A stretch of DNA of 64,000 nt from Rhexocercosporidium sp. MPI-PUGE-AT-0058 (lineage: Eukaryota; Ascomycota; Leotiomycetes; Helotiales): contig JAGTJL010000027.1 in NCBI GenBank assembly GCA_020746875.1, forward strand, positions 62,001 through 126,000, in the 5' to 3' direction. The number at the start of each line of letters is the position of its first letter. Position 1 is the first letter of the stretch. This document shows positions 48,775 to 61,699 of this stretch, in pieces. The translations under genes were made by a program, and so were the position numbers. Under the pieces are notes generated by a model that was not told where the DNA came from, searched no databases, and worked only from the letters and a program-made list of their open reading frames with translations.

Positions 48775-49739
48775 CGCGTCATCCTCTTTAATTGAAGTAC
48801 GAAGATGGCATGCGCATTGCAAAGACAAAGTGGGCGGAATAGAAGATAGAGACCTATGATGGGTGTCAGTTGTGGAGGTGTTGTAGTGGTGTTGCGGGAA
48901 GAAGACCTTGACGGGAGGCGAGTTCGACAAGAAGGTGACTTCCACTTGGGGGCGCCCTCAAGGCAAAACCAAGGCTACGGCCCCCTCTGCAGCCTGCAGA
49001 GACCAAAGTGGCAGAAACATCATGTCCAGGCCAATAATAATGCAGAGGATGCTCAAATATTATGCGCTGTGCTCTAGTATGCATGCTTTGACCTTCCAGA
49101 GAAGCTGGACGAGCAATGTCAAGTCATCGGGCCAAACACTTCAAAATTGTGGCTTCCACGACTCGAACTAAGCAGCGACAAGACATGTCAGGCATTTGAA
49201 GCACCTTTCTTTGAGTAGTTTTCAAGTTTGAGCATGATTGAGCAAAGGCAAACATTTTATTTAAACTGATTTTGCAATGGTCAAGTTTTCTAGTACCTAT
49301 TGGCATGTTTTAGAGACGCCGCAAACTCGCCCTAACTTGGTGGACAATAGAATGCATTGCAATCACCGAAAGTAACCCCAAGCATGCTACACGTGCCTTA
49401 ACTCTCTTTAGTCTTGTTCTAAATTGTTGTAGACTGTTAATAGTATACTGTCTAGTGATTTCTGTGAATAGTTAGCTAAAAGAAAAACCTATCGTTCGAA
49501 AGCATATACCTGCAGAAGTACATAAGTACAAAGAATAAATACTGCAAATGACGTGGTCATTCACTAATGATCCAATGAACACTTGTGTGAAAGAATATGA
49601 CACCAATGAAAGAGATGATAACAGAGTCGCTGCGAGGTTCAAACCAATCACATGATGTCAATAACTGGGAATTGCAAGATGTTTGAAGATGTTCTGATCC
49701 AGCAGCATTACAAAGAAACCTAGGGCAGAGAGGCTCTAA
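48775..49739. other. Intergenic spacer
   Basis: No gene seen. This is upstream of the doubtful gene at 47.8-48.8 kb and ends where the large dispersed repeat begins. Confidence 0.35.
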
Positions 49740-52424
49740 TGTGCTTCGACTCATGCTTCTCTCTGTTATTGACCCCTTACTCAACAGTCAAAGTATAGTC
49801 TGTCAAACTGCTTACCATGCCAATCTCGAACTTCCTCCTAATTTCCCTAATCACATCATATCTATTCTCACGCTCTCTTGCGTGGTCTCCCGAATCGCTT
49901 TTATGGTTTTAAACTATTTATTTACTTTCGGAAACCGTGTCTCGTGATCAGCTTAAACTAAGTTTGCCTGTCCCTTCTTATATGACGACAGGACCTAGAT
50001 ATTAGAAATAGATATTTACTCTCTCCTTAACTATAACCTTTCCACTAGCTAAGTCCTTAATATTAAGAATATTCGGCCTGTCTCATTGAGATAACGCTTT
50101 GTGAGCATTCGAAAGTAAGCACCTCATCGTGCCAGTACCCGAGCCAGAATGCCCAGCTTAGAGCTGTAACTTGCCAATTGGTCTGCAGCAATAAGCACTG
50201 ATTAACTTGAGTATGCTGCAGAGCAGACTTAGCTCATAAATAGTTCTCTGTGTCGTACACAGAGGCCAGGTAGATCAAAATGGTTGTACTTTCCTAGGCT
50301 TCATGGTAATTTAGAAAATGGTCGATCAGCGCCGGACTGCAGTGTTTAGGGTTCAACTTCGCAAGGTAATCGAGTTAATATTCTCTGTCTATGAACTGGT
50401 TGTTGATGGAGGTGGCTGGCAAGTAGCCGTGTGTATTACTTTGTCCAGAACTGTGAGGTGCTGAATCTTAGTGACATGCTTTCGAAAATTCCTACAGTTC
50501 TCTGCGATTCAATGAGACACAGAATTACCTGTAATTCTTCCGAGCCTCGAATATGAATCCCGGTCTTCTTCGATCCGAATACGGACGCGTTGATCTCACC
50601 GCTCCTTCCCCTGGATGGCAGCAGTACAGCGGATGAGGGGCTTTTTAACCGAGAGAACTTCGTACAGGCTAAGGAGGAACTGACTGCATACGTCAATTCC
50701 TCTAAATTCTGAAGCTTCCTTTAGAGTACTGTGATGAATTTAGCTACAGATTCACGACTTGAGACGATTAAAGGACTAAATAATTCAGGGCATCACATGC
50801 TTTGATTCTCTGAGTTCCTCAAATATCGTATTAATGAGACAGCAGGGAAATCTTGACACGTTTTCAACTATCAAGGTACTGACTGGCTTTAATGTCAAGC
50901 AGCAGTGTTCCTAAGGGGTAAGAGGTGTTACTCGCTTGCAGAAAATTAGGTAAAACGATACTCCCTCTGGGTCTGCCCAGTTACCTTCGCAGCTGCACCA
51001 TAATTAGACTGTGCACGAACAGTGTGAATGACTCCTTGAATATTGCGACAGTAGTCAGTAAGGCGTTTTAACACGTTATAGGGTCCTTTACTTTCAAAGT
51101 ACATGTCCTGGTCTTCCAGTTTCTAGACGAAAAACCGTAGGCCACAGTATCAAGCCTGCATGTGACGGTTGCACGTGGATCTCCCGGTTACCCACCTCAG
51201 TGTACGTCTCATTAAGCTTCATAGTGGGAAGCGGTAGCGGTTTCAGGAGTCTCATGCAATCGCCCTCCTGCCCCGTGCTTTTTAGGGCTGTTGGGTTTTG
51301 AACTATCGCGGGAATCCACAACTCAAGGACAGCAGCCACAGCAATGGATGAGATTACCACGGCTCAAGCAGCGAGTCGTATCAGACATGTTGCGCTGATC
51401 CAACAGCTTGTAGTCTAGATGAACGTGGAAGCCGTCCTAAAAATCTTGTTTACCAGAGAAGCCACGGATGTGGATATTGAGACTCAACAACCCCTGTGAC
51501 TGAGCCACGACGCCCTGCTCTGGTGGGAGAATTTGACCCTTTCGGGTAGAAACAAAAATCCCTAGGAAAGATCGACGGGCCTTTTCGCAAATTGTTCGCG
51601 AGGATGCATAGTGTCGAAGGATTAGAAAAAAGTCTTCTCTTAACAAAGAGATTTTCTGGGACTACCAGTTAGTCCTCCTCTCTTCGATTCCAAGGTATCA
51701 TTGTGTCAGGCCGCTTGCAGGCTCTCAGAAGATTTAATTTCTAGTCTAAACTGGGGAAGGTCATTTGACAAGTAAGATCTTGCGAAGTTGTAGGTGGCAC
51801 GTCGATGTTGACATGGTTTCTCTACCTTCGTAAACCACTGGTACACGAGCCGTTAACCGACGAAAAGGGGGCGGGTCAGATGCGACACGTGACGTGATAT
51901 TGATGATCAAGGGTGAAAGCCATGAGCATCGGTAGCCTTCTATAGCTTAGCAGGACTTGAAAGTAAATAACACATTACTGATAGTTTATTAATCATAATT
52001 CAAGATACTGTGTCGTTGAAATACAAAATTCACTAGTCAACGCTACGATACACTATCCCCGCAGTCGCTTGTGCGTCCTGAGTTGGCAGGGCTGGCTTCA
52101 ACATCATCTCCTCAACGTCCACCAGCACTAGAGAGATTCAAAGAGTCCTGAAAGGTAATTCCGGTCTCTAATCGATGCCAACACCGCATAGAGCAATATC
52201 TATTCACTCACTTGTGGATCGGAAAAGATTGTGCGCGGCTAGGGGAAAAAAATTCGTTAAATGGCGGTCAGAACCACGCTAGAACCCCAAACCGACCCTT
52301 TGCTACCTACTCCCAAACCTTAGGAACCAGATTTTTGACCCTGCTCAAACTCCTCATTCTCGAACTCCTTCTACCTAAGTGTCTCCCTGCGCCATTGTTT
52401 TCAATCTTCTGAGTACCCGCCTCC
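49740..52424. repeat. Large dispersed repeat, copy 1
   Basis: This 2.6-kb segment aligns in the same order and orientation with 61.7-63.9 kb, with many mismatches and indels. Anchors include CCGAGCCAGAATGCC (about 50140 and 62090), GATCTCACCGCTCCTTCCCC versus GATGTCACCGCTCCATCCCC (about 50595 and 62540), and GCTTGTGCGTCC (about 52068 and 63573). The AT-rich part near 49980-50070 matches that near 61870-62040. In both copies a minus-strand peptide survives: SGEINASVFGSKKTGIHIR here. Many differences are C/T or G/A, as RIP would leave. The ancestral element or gene is not identified. It ends within a few bases of the stop of the DUF6594-type gene. Confidence 0.65.
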
Positions 52425-55323
52425 TCAATTCACGCCTCCGGCTCCGGCGGAAATATTGCCTAGGAAAACAACTAGAACTGCACCGTATCTGCGAATAGAT
52501 CAGCACTATCTCCTACCAAGGGCATCCAGCGCTCACGTTGCTGTCCCAACGAAGACGCTATACACATTCCCCTTAGTCACGACAAACAACAGGCTTGCAA
52601 GGGCTACGATGAACATGGAAGCCGTGAGACTCATCAGGACACGACTCATACGCATCAGGAACAGCAGGAAGACGGGAAGAAGCAAGGTCACGACAGTGGT
52701 GCCTATGAGGAGATAACCAGCAAAAGTCTCGAGCTGCTTCTGAGAGTAGTAAGTCACGTTAACATCGCTGGTCATTTCCCGTTCGACATCTGTTGTCAGG
52801 TATTTCTTGGCAACAAAAGTCAGCGAGTTCACCAAAGCGTTCGATCCTATTGAAACCAATCAGCATGGCGGCGGATAGGCTACGCACCTTCAATTTGGAA
52901 ATCGGCCAGGTGTGTATGTTGTCTTCAATGAATTCTTCGAAATAGTTAGTTCCAGCTGTCTTGGTCGTGACCATGTCATAGGCGAAGAATATGAAGTCAT
53001 CAAACCCCTTGTCAAGCGGCTTGTTGGTCCAAATCCAGTTGAACACCGAGTAATGATTGCGCTGTGATGGCCGAGCAAGACCCTGCGCCTGAGCATGCTT
53101 CAGAAGAATTTCGTCTGTCGTGTTTTCAGCATTTTCCGCTCTCCCAGTGTCACGCTCGGAATATGGTCGTGCTTACCGTACTTCAGCAACTTTACCTCTA
53201 GCTCATATTCAAGCTCCTTCCGCTTTGTATCGCATTTTGGCCCGTGTATGGTATTCCTCAAACGGTATGTCATGTCTGGGTTGGCAATATCCTCTTCGTC
53301 TAGCTGCTCTAGCCTCTTCTCCAGTTCCGTTATCTCTACTTCGTATCTCAGGAGAAGTCGAATGTGGCTGCTTGCGAAGCCGCGGAAGACTTGGTACTCT
53401 TCGTTGGTGGACATGTACTTGGCAAGCCTCGGGAACCCCATCGGAGCCTTCTCATCTGTAGTCCGGAATGACTTATCAGTTTCCTGTGCTCCAGCTAGGC
53501 TCTGGAATTAAGGAGCTACTTACAATCGTGCTTCTTTAATTTATCATATCCTCGCGACTTCTCAAAGAGTCTTCTCGCATCGAGGGCTTCCTGAGATGAT
53601 GTCTTCGAGCTGAAGTTGGTGGAGAGACGTCGTAGACTTGCTCGAATGAAAGAGCCTACCAGAGCATCCAATAAGTCAGCTAGCTTATAAGCAAGTCGGT
53701 AAGCTGAGCTTTTGACGTAAGCCAGTCAGCTGTAGAATATTTATAAGCCAATCAGCTTGCTTAAAAGTTAGCTTATAAGCGCTTATAAGCTAGTACCTTT
53801 AATTTTGACTGTAATAAGGTCATTAATAGGGCTGAATTCGCGTGTTTTTGGCCACTGAATTGGTGTGTTTTAGTGGTCCCGGGAGCCCAAATTAGGCGGT
53901 GAAACCCGGCAGAATCGTAGAATTTCCCCATAATCATCTTTTGGCTATTTCCACTATTAACTCTAGCTTTGACTTCTCAATATCTCCACCCATTATGTCT
54001 CGATCAACTTCTCCTATTAATATCGACGAGAATGCGTCACAAACTTCATCTATACCTTCTGCAAGCACCACTGCACCTATACAGAGCGCGTTTCGGCGTA
54101 TAATAGGATCTTCGGCTTCTTCGGCGCAAGTCAAGCTAAAGGACTCTTGTCGAATCCGACTTCAATAACCACGGAGGCATATAAAGCTCTATTACACACG
54201 CCTGAGGGAAAACCAAAGAATATTACACTAAAACAGACGCTTCAATAGCGTGGATGGCGGCTCTAGTACTCCACCCCCGATAGAAATAGGCCTACTTTGA
54301 TCAACAGTAAAGTGGCCCCTCGATGGCTCGATTCGTCAAAGAAGGCAAAGCAAACCTCAGAGCCTTATGGCTGCGGGAATACAAGGAAATAGAGGGGCCT
54401 GCTACCAGAATTGAGGTATCCCCGGAGCCGTCGGCTCGTAGGTCTTACATGGAGTCAGTTCTTGATCAGTTAGCCCCTACCTTACCTTCTGGCTCCACGC
54501 GGGGTAGGTCTTTAGCTCGCAAAGATCAGTTGACTCAATATCTTGAAGAGGCACCAACAGATCAGCCTCTTATGGAGTATTGGTTGTCAAAAGAGGTCCA
54601 GTGGCCACAGTTATGTAAAATAGCGTTTGATTTCCTTTCTGTCCCTGCAATGAGCTCTGAGTGTGAGCGTGTCTTCTCTTCTTGCGCTTTACAGACTACT
54701 CCACAGAGCTCTAATTTGGGTGGTAATATGCTGTGGCACCAGGAATGCCTCAAGAATTGGCAGAGAAGAGGCGCTATTCAAATGGAGACTTGTTGGAACG
54801 CTGCACTTCTTGACTTCAGTAAATAGAAAATTAAGGTACTAGCTTTTAAGTTGCTTATAAGCTGGTCCCCATAAGTCAATCAGTTATCGTTTTGCTGTAA
54901 GTCAATCAGTTGAAGTTTTGACTCAGCTGATTAGCTGACTGGCTGACTTATTGGATGCTCTGGAGCCTACCGAGCCGGCAAGACATGCGTCAGCACGGTG
55001 TACAGAATGTAAGTTAATGTCTTCGATATATTACCTTTTGTATCATCATTTTCTTCAGTCGGTGTTGATGGCTCTCCCGAACCAGGAGTCAGTGTCCCGC
55101 TGGTTGTTGTGGGACTTCCTCCATCTTCGCCAGAAAAGGTCGCTTGTTGCCCAGCAGAAGCTCGGTGCCTCATTCCTTCAGCTCCCATATCTATTGGCAA
55201 GCCTGTCTCGAGACTAGGTTCGTCAGTACAGTTGCCATTCATTCGAAGAGCGTCGAGGAGCTTCCTCGGTAGCTTGGCGAGACTCGCCATTGCTTCAGCG
55301 ACGATAAAGGAGACCATGGCCAT
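52425..55323 (-). CDS. DUF6594-type membrane protein with a transposon in intron 1
   Basis: A fungal protein family of unknown role, named here from its pattern. Six exons fit: 55035-55323, 53524-53655, 53177-53455, 52888-53114, 52537-52805 and 52425-52488. They total 1260 nt, or 419 aa. The first exon is Ser/Thr/Gly-rich. The domain begins APMGFPRLAKYMSTNEEYQV, then FASSHIRLLLRYEVEITEL and LKYDEILLKHAQAQGLARPS, then FNWIWTNKPLDKGFDDFIFF. Two or three membrane spans follow (LLIGTTVVTLLLPVFLLFLM, SMFIVALASLLFVV, YGAVLVVFLGN), in the family's C-terminal arrangement. The fourth intron (52806-52887) is the least sure join. Intron 1 (53656-55034, 1379 nt) contains a hAT element; without it the intron would be about 68 nt. 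Splicing of the long intron could still yield the protein. Confidence 0.75.
53652..53659. repeat. Target site duplication, left copy
   Basis: GAGCCTAC next to the hAT left end. On the minus strand it reads GTAGGCTC and contains the AG acceptor used at 53656 by the host gene. Confidence 0.9.
53660..54962 (+). mobile_element. hAT-family DNA transposon, internally deleted, 1303 bp
   Basis: The ends are perfect 21-bp inverted repeats starting CAGAGCATCC (53660-53680 and 54942-54962). The 8 bp outside match on both sides: GAGCCTAC at 53652-53659 and 54963-54970. An 8-bp target duplication is the hAT hallmark. Subterminal motifs GCTTATAAGC and AAGTCAATCAG recur near both ends (for example 53693, 53770, 54850, 54880), as is common for hAT transposase binding. 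Inside is the C-terminal dimerisation region of a hAT transposase on the plus strand. It lies in an intron of a minus-strand gene. Clean ends and an exact duplication suggest moderate age, while the coding part is damaged, so it probably moved with help from another copy. Confidence 0.92.
53996..54826 (+). pseudogene. hAT transposase remnant
   Basis: The N-terminal part may be represented by MSRSTSPINIDENASQTSSI (53996 on). The good part is 54323-54826, which ends a frame with the hAT dimerisation domain: MEYWLSKEVQWPQLCKIAFD, then FLSVPAMSSECERVFSSC. Upstream in the same frame, 54247-54322 reads AWMAALVLHPR, stop, K, stop, AYFDQQ, stop, SGPSMARFVKEGKANLRALW, which is the usual lead-in to that domain with three in-frame stops (TAG, TAG, TAA). 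The BED zinc finger and most of the RNase H-like catalytic core are missing, since only about 600 bp separate the left end from this domain. It cannot make an active transposase. Confidence 0.85.
54963..54970. repeat. Target site duplication, right copy
   Basis: GAGCCTAC next to the hAT right end. Its minus strand holds a second copy of the splice acceptor of the host gene's intron 1. Confidence 0.9.
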
Positions 55324-58300
55324 CTTCTGGCTTCTGGGAGAAGAAAAATCTTTGCGAGAATAATCATCTTGACGGCCCCCTATGTAAATAGCACAATCTT
55401 GGTGCCCAACTGCGTTGAGCCGTTGTGTTCGCCTTACGTGGTGCTACATAGAAGGTAGGCAGTGTAAGGTCGAGGCCGCACACCACCCCGAGAGACGCGA
55501 GCAAATGGGAGACCAACGATTTTTAACCTCCTGCTGTTTTAACACTTCAGAGTGAGGCTCTGGTTCTATTCTTTCACCGACTTTTGGGATGTTTGGAATC
55601 TTGGGTGGTGGTCAATTCACAGAAACGCGTACGGGCAAATGGTCATTTGAAGCATTTTAGGACGGGAAATCGGTACGAAGAACACTGAGGGGAGACAGCT
55701 CTTTATAGAGAAACTGAGCCCTGGACTTCTGTTCGCACGCTGCTGAAAACGATCATTGGATCCTTCCACCGACCTGTGGCGGAAGTCAAGTCAACGTGCA
55801 TGGGAGACGAGGCTGGGACGGGGCATATATCTCCAGTATAAAATCACATTTGAACGTCAATTATGGTCAAATATCATTACTAAGCCTCTATTTGATCCGT
55901 ATCATTCCAAAAACTATGTCTAGCGTGCTTTAATTGAGATATCCAACATTTTTTTGGGGGGTCCCCAGACCCAGATGAACCACCTCTGCTGCTAGAAAAT
56001 ACCAACCGTAAACAGAAAACTCCAAACCGAACTCTTTTCGCCTTCCACATTATTGCCGCCGCCTGAACCTCAGTGAAAAACTTACCAAGAAACCATGCCC
56101 CTCTAGAATATGAGCTTTGCTGCAACATTTTCGATGTGGCATTTCGGATTCCTTGGTGGGGGGTACTGCTGAGGGTCAGTGGGTATGCCCAGAATGGTGA
56201 GATTATTTGCGTACTGTCCCTTCCGGCGTACTCTTCGTTTCTCCAGAGCACTTCAGTAGCTTCTGCCATGCTCTTTTGTCGTCGCTGACCATTTTGTCTG
56301 ATGTTCCTTCTCGCGAGGCCGCTTTTTTGAATGCTCCTTAACTAGGGTTGAACAATATGTTTTGGCCAGGAGCGTGCACGCTTTGCCAAACCCACAGTAG
56401 CAGGTTTTCGCCTGATGGCAATTTGGATATCGGTAGCTGCTTTGGTCGGTCTTGTGCGTACTAGACAAGGTCTGTTTGTCCGTCAGTATTGCCTCATTTT
56501 TGTGCCGCCCAGCCTCCATCATAATATGCCTTGAAGGGAGTCCGAAAAGCCGGCGTTTGGAACCACACACCTTTCTTTGTCTTCACTATCAATAGCCCTT
56601 AGTTTCCGTGTTCTGCTTGTCCTGTTGAGCTCAGCTGTATCGCGTCTGCGGTCGATTTTTGCGTCCCAGCCTCCCGAATATTCGAAAATGTCGAGTTGCA
56701 ACGACGAACCCCGCTGTCTCCTATCTTCACCAAATCCGTCCTGTTATGAGATCTATCGGGGCACGAACAGCTGTCCGGGACACAGTGCAGGATGGATGGC
56801 CGGAGTTGGGCGTCAGTTGAATGATGTTGGGATGTCGTGGACTACCTGGGGGCGCGGCAGAGGTCTGGTACCGTTCTCTTGCTTCGCAGAACTGCTCGAA
56901 ATAAGGCTCTCAATCGTATTTCACCGTCCCTGCTCAGTAACCTGTAGTTACCCTTTCGTGTGGGGTATTCCAATCCTGGGATCGAGGCTGTCGGAGAACG
57001 AAACCTCTTGAAATCGGGGTATTTTGAATGTTGTGTGGGCCGACTACGAGGACCTTCTCTCCAGACGACGTCGCCGCGCGTGCTAACCAATGGGGGAGCA
57101 TTTGCAATCCAGAAGCGCGTTCAGTCAGTTGTACTGAGCTGGCGCCCGGCTTCTAAGAGTCCTCATCGCGAAGATTCCAGGATGCTTGTCCGGACTGGAT
57201 ACCGTGACAACGCTTTGGCCCCTCTAGTCATATCCTGCCTAGCCCTGCCATCTCTCTCCCCCACCGAAACAAACCTCTATGGAAGACTTTGTCGGTACAC
57301 GAAACGGAACTCAAGCTTCTCATATTCTTTGAGGTCAAGCATACGAGGATTGAAACTATTCAACCTTCCCAATTTCGAGCTTTATCACCTGTACGTGCAA
57401 GCGCTCGCTTGTCAGCAGCCATCCTCCCAGTGGAACATCGCCGTTTTGCGCGACAAGCATTCTTCTTTCAAATTTGTGCTCTCGACCTGTATTTCAATTT
57501 TCGCAATTTTTCTTCTCAAGCTGTGTCAGAGCAATTGATGCATGCTGTGCATAGGATGCTCGGTGTCATACAGGCCAAGTACCTATTTTGACTAGAGACC
57601 GACGGCAGATGCAAAACTTCGAAGCCGAGAGAAAACGACGCGGAAAGGCAAAGAAAGAAAGAATATGCCGCGGGGAACGAGAGAAAAAAGAAGAAGCAAA
57701 AAAGCAACGCCGGAGCAACTGAAATCAATGCAGGGCGATCGAGGCTGCCCGTATTTATGCGAACCACGACCACGACCACGACCACGACCAGGACCACGAC
57801 CACGACTCCCCAAAAGGCAGCCAGTGGCTTGACCCAGCGGGAAGAGGACGCATTAGCGAGCTCAGTCCAATATGGTAGTGTCTCTGGAAAGCCATTGCGT
57901 GAGCGGCCAGGCCGATGGTAGAGATAAGGGGAGGGAAAGAGAACAGCAGGGGGGAAAGGGAAGCATGATTTGTCCTTTCTTGCCCTTTGCTGCATTGCGC
58001 GGCGCGTATTTGCTGTGGAACGGAGCCACGTTTCCCGTCCCTGCATGCCGCTCGCTCGAACGGATCAGATAATTACTAGATGCACAACATCTGTAGGTTC
58101 CACTCTGGCCACGCATGTCATCAGTGCGCCCCCTTCCCATTCCCCCTGTTTTGCGGGCAGGCGAGTTCCAAGGTAGTAAGTCCAGCTACCGACTCTCGTT
58201 GCCGACTTCTGCTAGATCAGATTTACGTTTCTTCGGCTGACGATCCAAAGTCTGGATGGGCGATGTGCGATGTTGGGTTCGTTCGTTCTTTCACTTCAAA

Positions 58301-61300
58301 GCCGCGGCTTCGATCGTGGATATGGGATAAGTACGAGTTGGTGCGAAGAAAATCATTCGCTTTCAGCGAGTGCCATGGCGTTGGTGTGAGCCGAGCCATG
58401 TGGTCGTGTTGTTGGTCTGGAAATGAAATAAGTGAGGGTTGAAGGGAGACAAGGAGTGCTGGGAACGATGAGAGAGGCAGTCAGTCATATTTATAAAAAA
58501 CCGGTGTTGCCCGGCGGCCGTGGTAAATTCCTGTGCTCAGTACAGCTGTAGTACGAGGCTAGGGCGCCAGCTTAGCCTCACTCGGCCTCAGATGAATGTG
58601 GTCACATCTCCAGGCCAAACAAACAACAGGGCACGGCTAGCGGTCGTCCCCCTCCTCTCTTGTGCAGTATTCGGCAATCCCCCTTGGTACAGGGTCCCCT
58701 GTCTCAGAGCTCAAGAGAAAAACCAAGGGAAGAAACTCCTTTCATGGCTTCGGGCGTGGTCCATTTACAAGTCTATATTTATGCCACCGTCACACTCAAG
58801 AGAACTATCATAGGTGCGGGTCCAACTTGCAGTGCAGCATGGCGCTCTACGGAGGTCTAATCACAGGATGACGATTTACTGCCTATTGAGATATAGTGCG
58901 ACTTGGGTTATTGCAACTGGAAGTCAGTTTGCAATAACTTGCGACAAGCTGTGCATGCAGACAAGACGTGTCTACCCGATTTTCGTCAAGTCCATGCCCG
59001 GTGGAATGTACTGTACTCATACAAGCCATGATTTCCGAAATGGTTATCGTCGGTAGACTTGCATACTCTTGACGATCCGGATGAGTGCCTTAGCTGTCTC
59101 GCCTTTCGCATGGCTCTCAGGCGTTACTGCCATGAAACATCCAGCTCGAGCCTCTACGAGAAAGTATTGGGGCTGATAGCGACTCGTAACTCCATCACTT
59201 CTCCACCTTGGAAACCCTCTGTTCACCCCAGCTTGATTTCTAGATGTTACATCGGGATCTGCCAGTACAGTTCTAGAGGGGATTTCAGCTCTAGGATAGT
59301 CAGTTGACTCGTCGTCCTTCACCCTGTCTTCCCGAGAAGCAAACAAGCATCTCGCTTCGACCCTATTCCGACATATTGGAGCAATCTTCGACATCAGTCA
59401 ATCTCCATCTCAGGATTCCCATCAAAACTCGAGCAATCCATCACCACCGGTAAATTTGAGGGATTTTTATGGGACCGGACTACAATCCTCGACCTGCCGT
59501 GCCCCCTACCTATACTTGCGATTAGGGTTCCGGAAACAACTGTGCCGACTCCTAAGTTTGCCCCGTCAGTGCTGCATTTTCCTCTTGCGAGCCTCTTTCA
59601 AATCGGGCTGACTTTACTTCAACAGTCAAGAATCCTCCCATTCCTCGATCACCCTGCTGTAGTTTTGGAGGCGACGGCTGGATCTCTGCAAGATGACAGA
59701 TTTGATCCTCCACGTACGAAGTCTTCACTACCCTGTCTCCGTCGCCCTGAACACGATACTTCGGCCTATCTACCAACTCCTCCTACTCTTCGAAGTACAA
59801 GGGCTCTTACACTGTCATAAACTGTTTAGGTTGAATCGTCGTTCGACTGTCGTTGGATCACAACAGTTAATCACCTGCAGAAGGACTAAGTTTGGCAAAA
59901 ACACAGGAGTCTGGCTTCCAAGACGAACTGCAGATCGACTCATGAACGATCATCAAGAAGCTCTTGAAGGGTCTCTAGGTTTGAATGACCCGACTGGTGT
60001 TCTGACTGGCGGGGTGAATTCTCCAATCTGCCTGGACTCAACTGCCTTGGACCAAAACAATCACTTGCAGGCAGATTCAACATGGTCGACACACAGCCGT
60101 CTGGATGCTATCAAGGCAAACAGCACGCGGAGTCTCAGCTAGGCAACAAGCAGCTACAGTGGAGATTTTGTGCTCTAGCTCTAGCAACCATAGCGGTGTT
60201 TACATTGAAGGAATGGCAGCATCTCAGAACAACCCCACAGCATCTGCAGCATTTTGTGCTACGCTTCGACCTTAGAATACGATGGTACCATTATAAACTG
60301 GCCGTCTGGATAACGAATTCCTCCGGATCTGTATTGAACAGATAGGAACTGCAAACCTCATCATCATTCTTCAGGGTTCTCGTACCCTGAAGTTCTTCTG
60401 TAAACTGGTCTTGCTGAATCTCGACCCTTCCTTCCGTTCATCTCCAAACCTGCTATCACAATCAAAACACTGATTAATTAACTGCCAGATACGGAGAGAC
60501 ACGATCCCAATCGATACCATGTATACGCATCAAATCGGTCACTTCTCAAACAAACCAAAGCATAGGCCCAGGTTTCAGTGCCGGCTCCGCTTTTGTATCT
60601 GTCAAATTTTGCATCTTCGATTTTAATCCTTCACAGGATAACTCGCTCGCAAATGACAAACACCAGCACCAGCACTCCCTCAACACTCTACACTCTGCGA
60701 CGAGACATGATTTCCCTATAATTTTGACTATCTATCTCACTCGATCGAGGTCTGAGCAATGAGCGATACTTATCGCCACCTCTTAACAGTTCTCACCTTC
60801 TCTCCACGAACCCAACTACTCGAGGAACCCAAGATTGATAGCGCAACGTTCGTCAAAGGATGGATTGATGGGTTGTCGTATTATCAACTCAGACAAAGCA
60901 GCATTGAAAGATCTCCAGCCATAAGTTCGAATCTAGCTCCATATCTCCTTCGCAAGCCCCCATGGTCCTTGGCGTCGCTGACCTCGAGGGCACAACTTCA
61001 CCCTCAACACCTCGACGCAAACCAACCAATGTCCCTCTACACAAGCAAGTCCAACTCTACAACTAAACTACAAGATGAAAAGCCTAGGTTTATATAATCT
61101 TACTGCTGTCATGTTTATCCCTGGACCCTTCGAGCTTGTTATTCGCGTATTTGAGCCTGAACAAGAAACACAACCGCGAAACATCGCCAAAGGAAGCCCC
61201 ACCGACACGACACTGAGGAACTTGTCTACACATTCCCTTCTTGGATGAGAGTTCACGTTAGCGAAACCTCTATGGCGTCCAAGAGAAGAGATGCCATTGA

Positions 61301-61699
61301 CTCCCATAACGCCAGGCAGACAACGAGGAATTTGAGAAACGACAAGACAAGACGACAGACGTACCCATGCCTTTCGTAACCGACAATTCCTACTCTCCAC
61401 AACATCACACAATGTTCTTGAGATTTGCCTCGCAGGGTGTAAGTGAAGCAGCTCCTTGATCCTCGCTCGCTAAGCGCTTTGTTTTGTTTTCATGGTGCGA
61501 GCTAGTAGGCGTATGCATGGAGCTCGAGTTATTCTAGCGAAAACACAGATGAAGAATCAGTTCAGCATGCCTACACCAATCTAAGCCGCTCACTCCCCAA
61601 AATGTGGCGAGCGATACAAGATCCTTGGGGGGGAGGAAATACGAGTACATTTCTCCCGGCTTCATAGCTAAGGTACGCGGATATTTATGTATTGACGGG
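55324..61699. other. 6.4-kb region without a supported gene
   Basis: Open frames reach 192 codons (56960-57538 plus) and 176 codons (57516-58046 minus). They overlap each other on opposite strands, lack domains, and look like chance or low-complexity reading. The sequence is of moderate G+C, so it is not uniformly decayed. I see no transposase, no rRNA and no tRNA. A gene with many small exons could be missed by eye. Confidence 0.35.
57764..57806. repeat. (CCACGA)n microsatellite
   Basis: About seven tandem CCACGA units with one interruption (CCAGGA). The minus strand would read Gly-Arg repeats (RGRGRGRG), which explains a long open frame there. No gene supports it. Confidence 0.9.

Noticed and set aside
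56960..57538. 192-codon plus-strand frame
   Set aside because: Composition is mixed with no motif, and other frames of similar length overlap it on both strands.
57516..58046. 176-codon minus-strand frame with Gly-Arg repeats
   Set aside because: The length is produced by the CCACGA microsatellite and a hydrophobic low-complexity stretch; no start context, splice pattern or domain.
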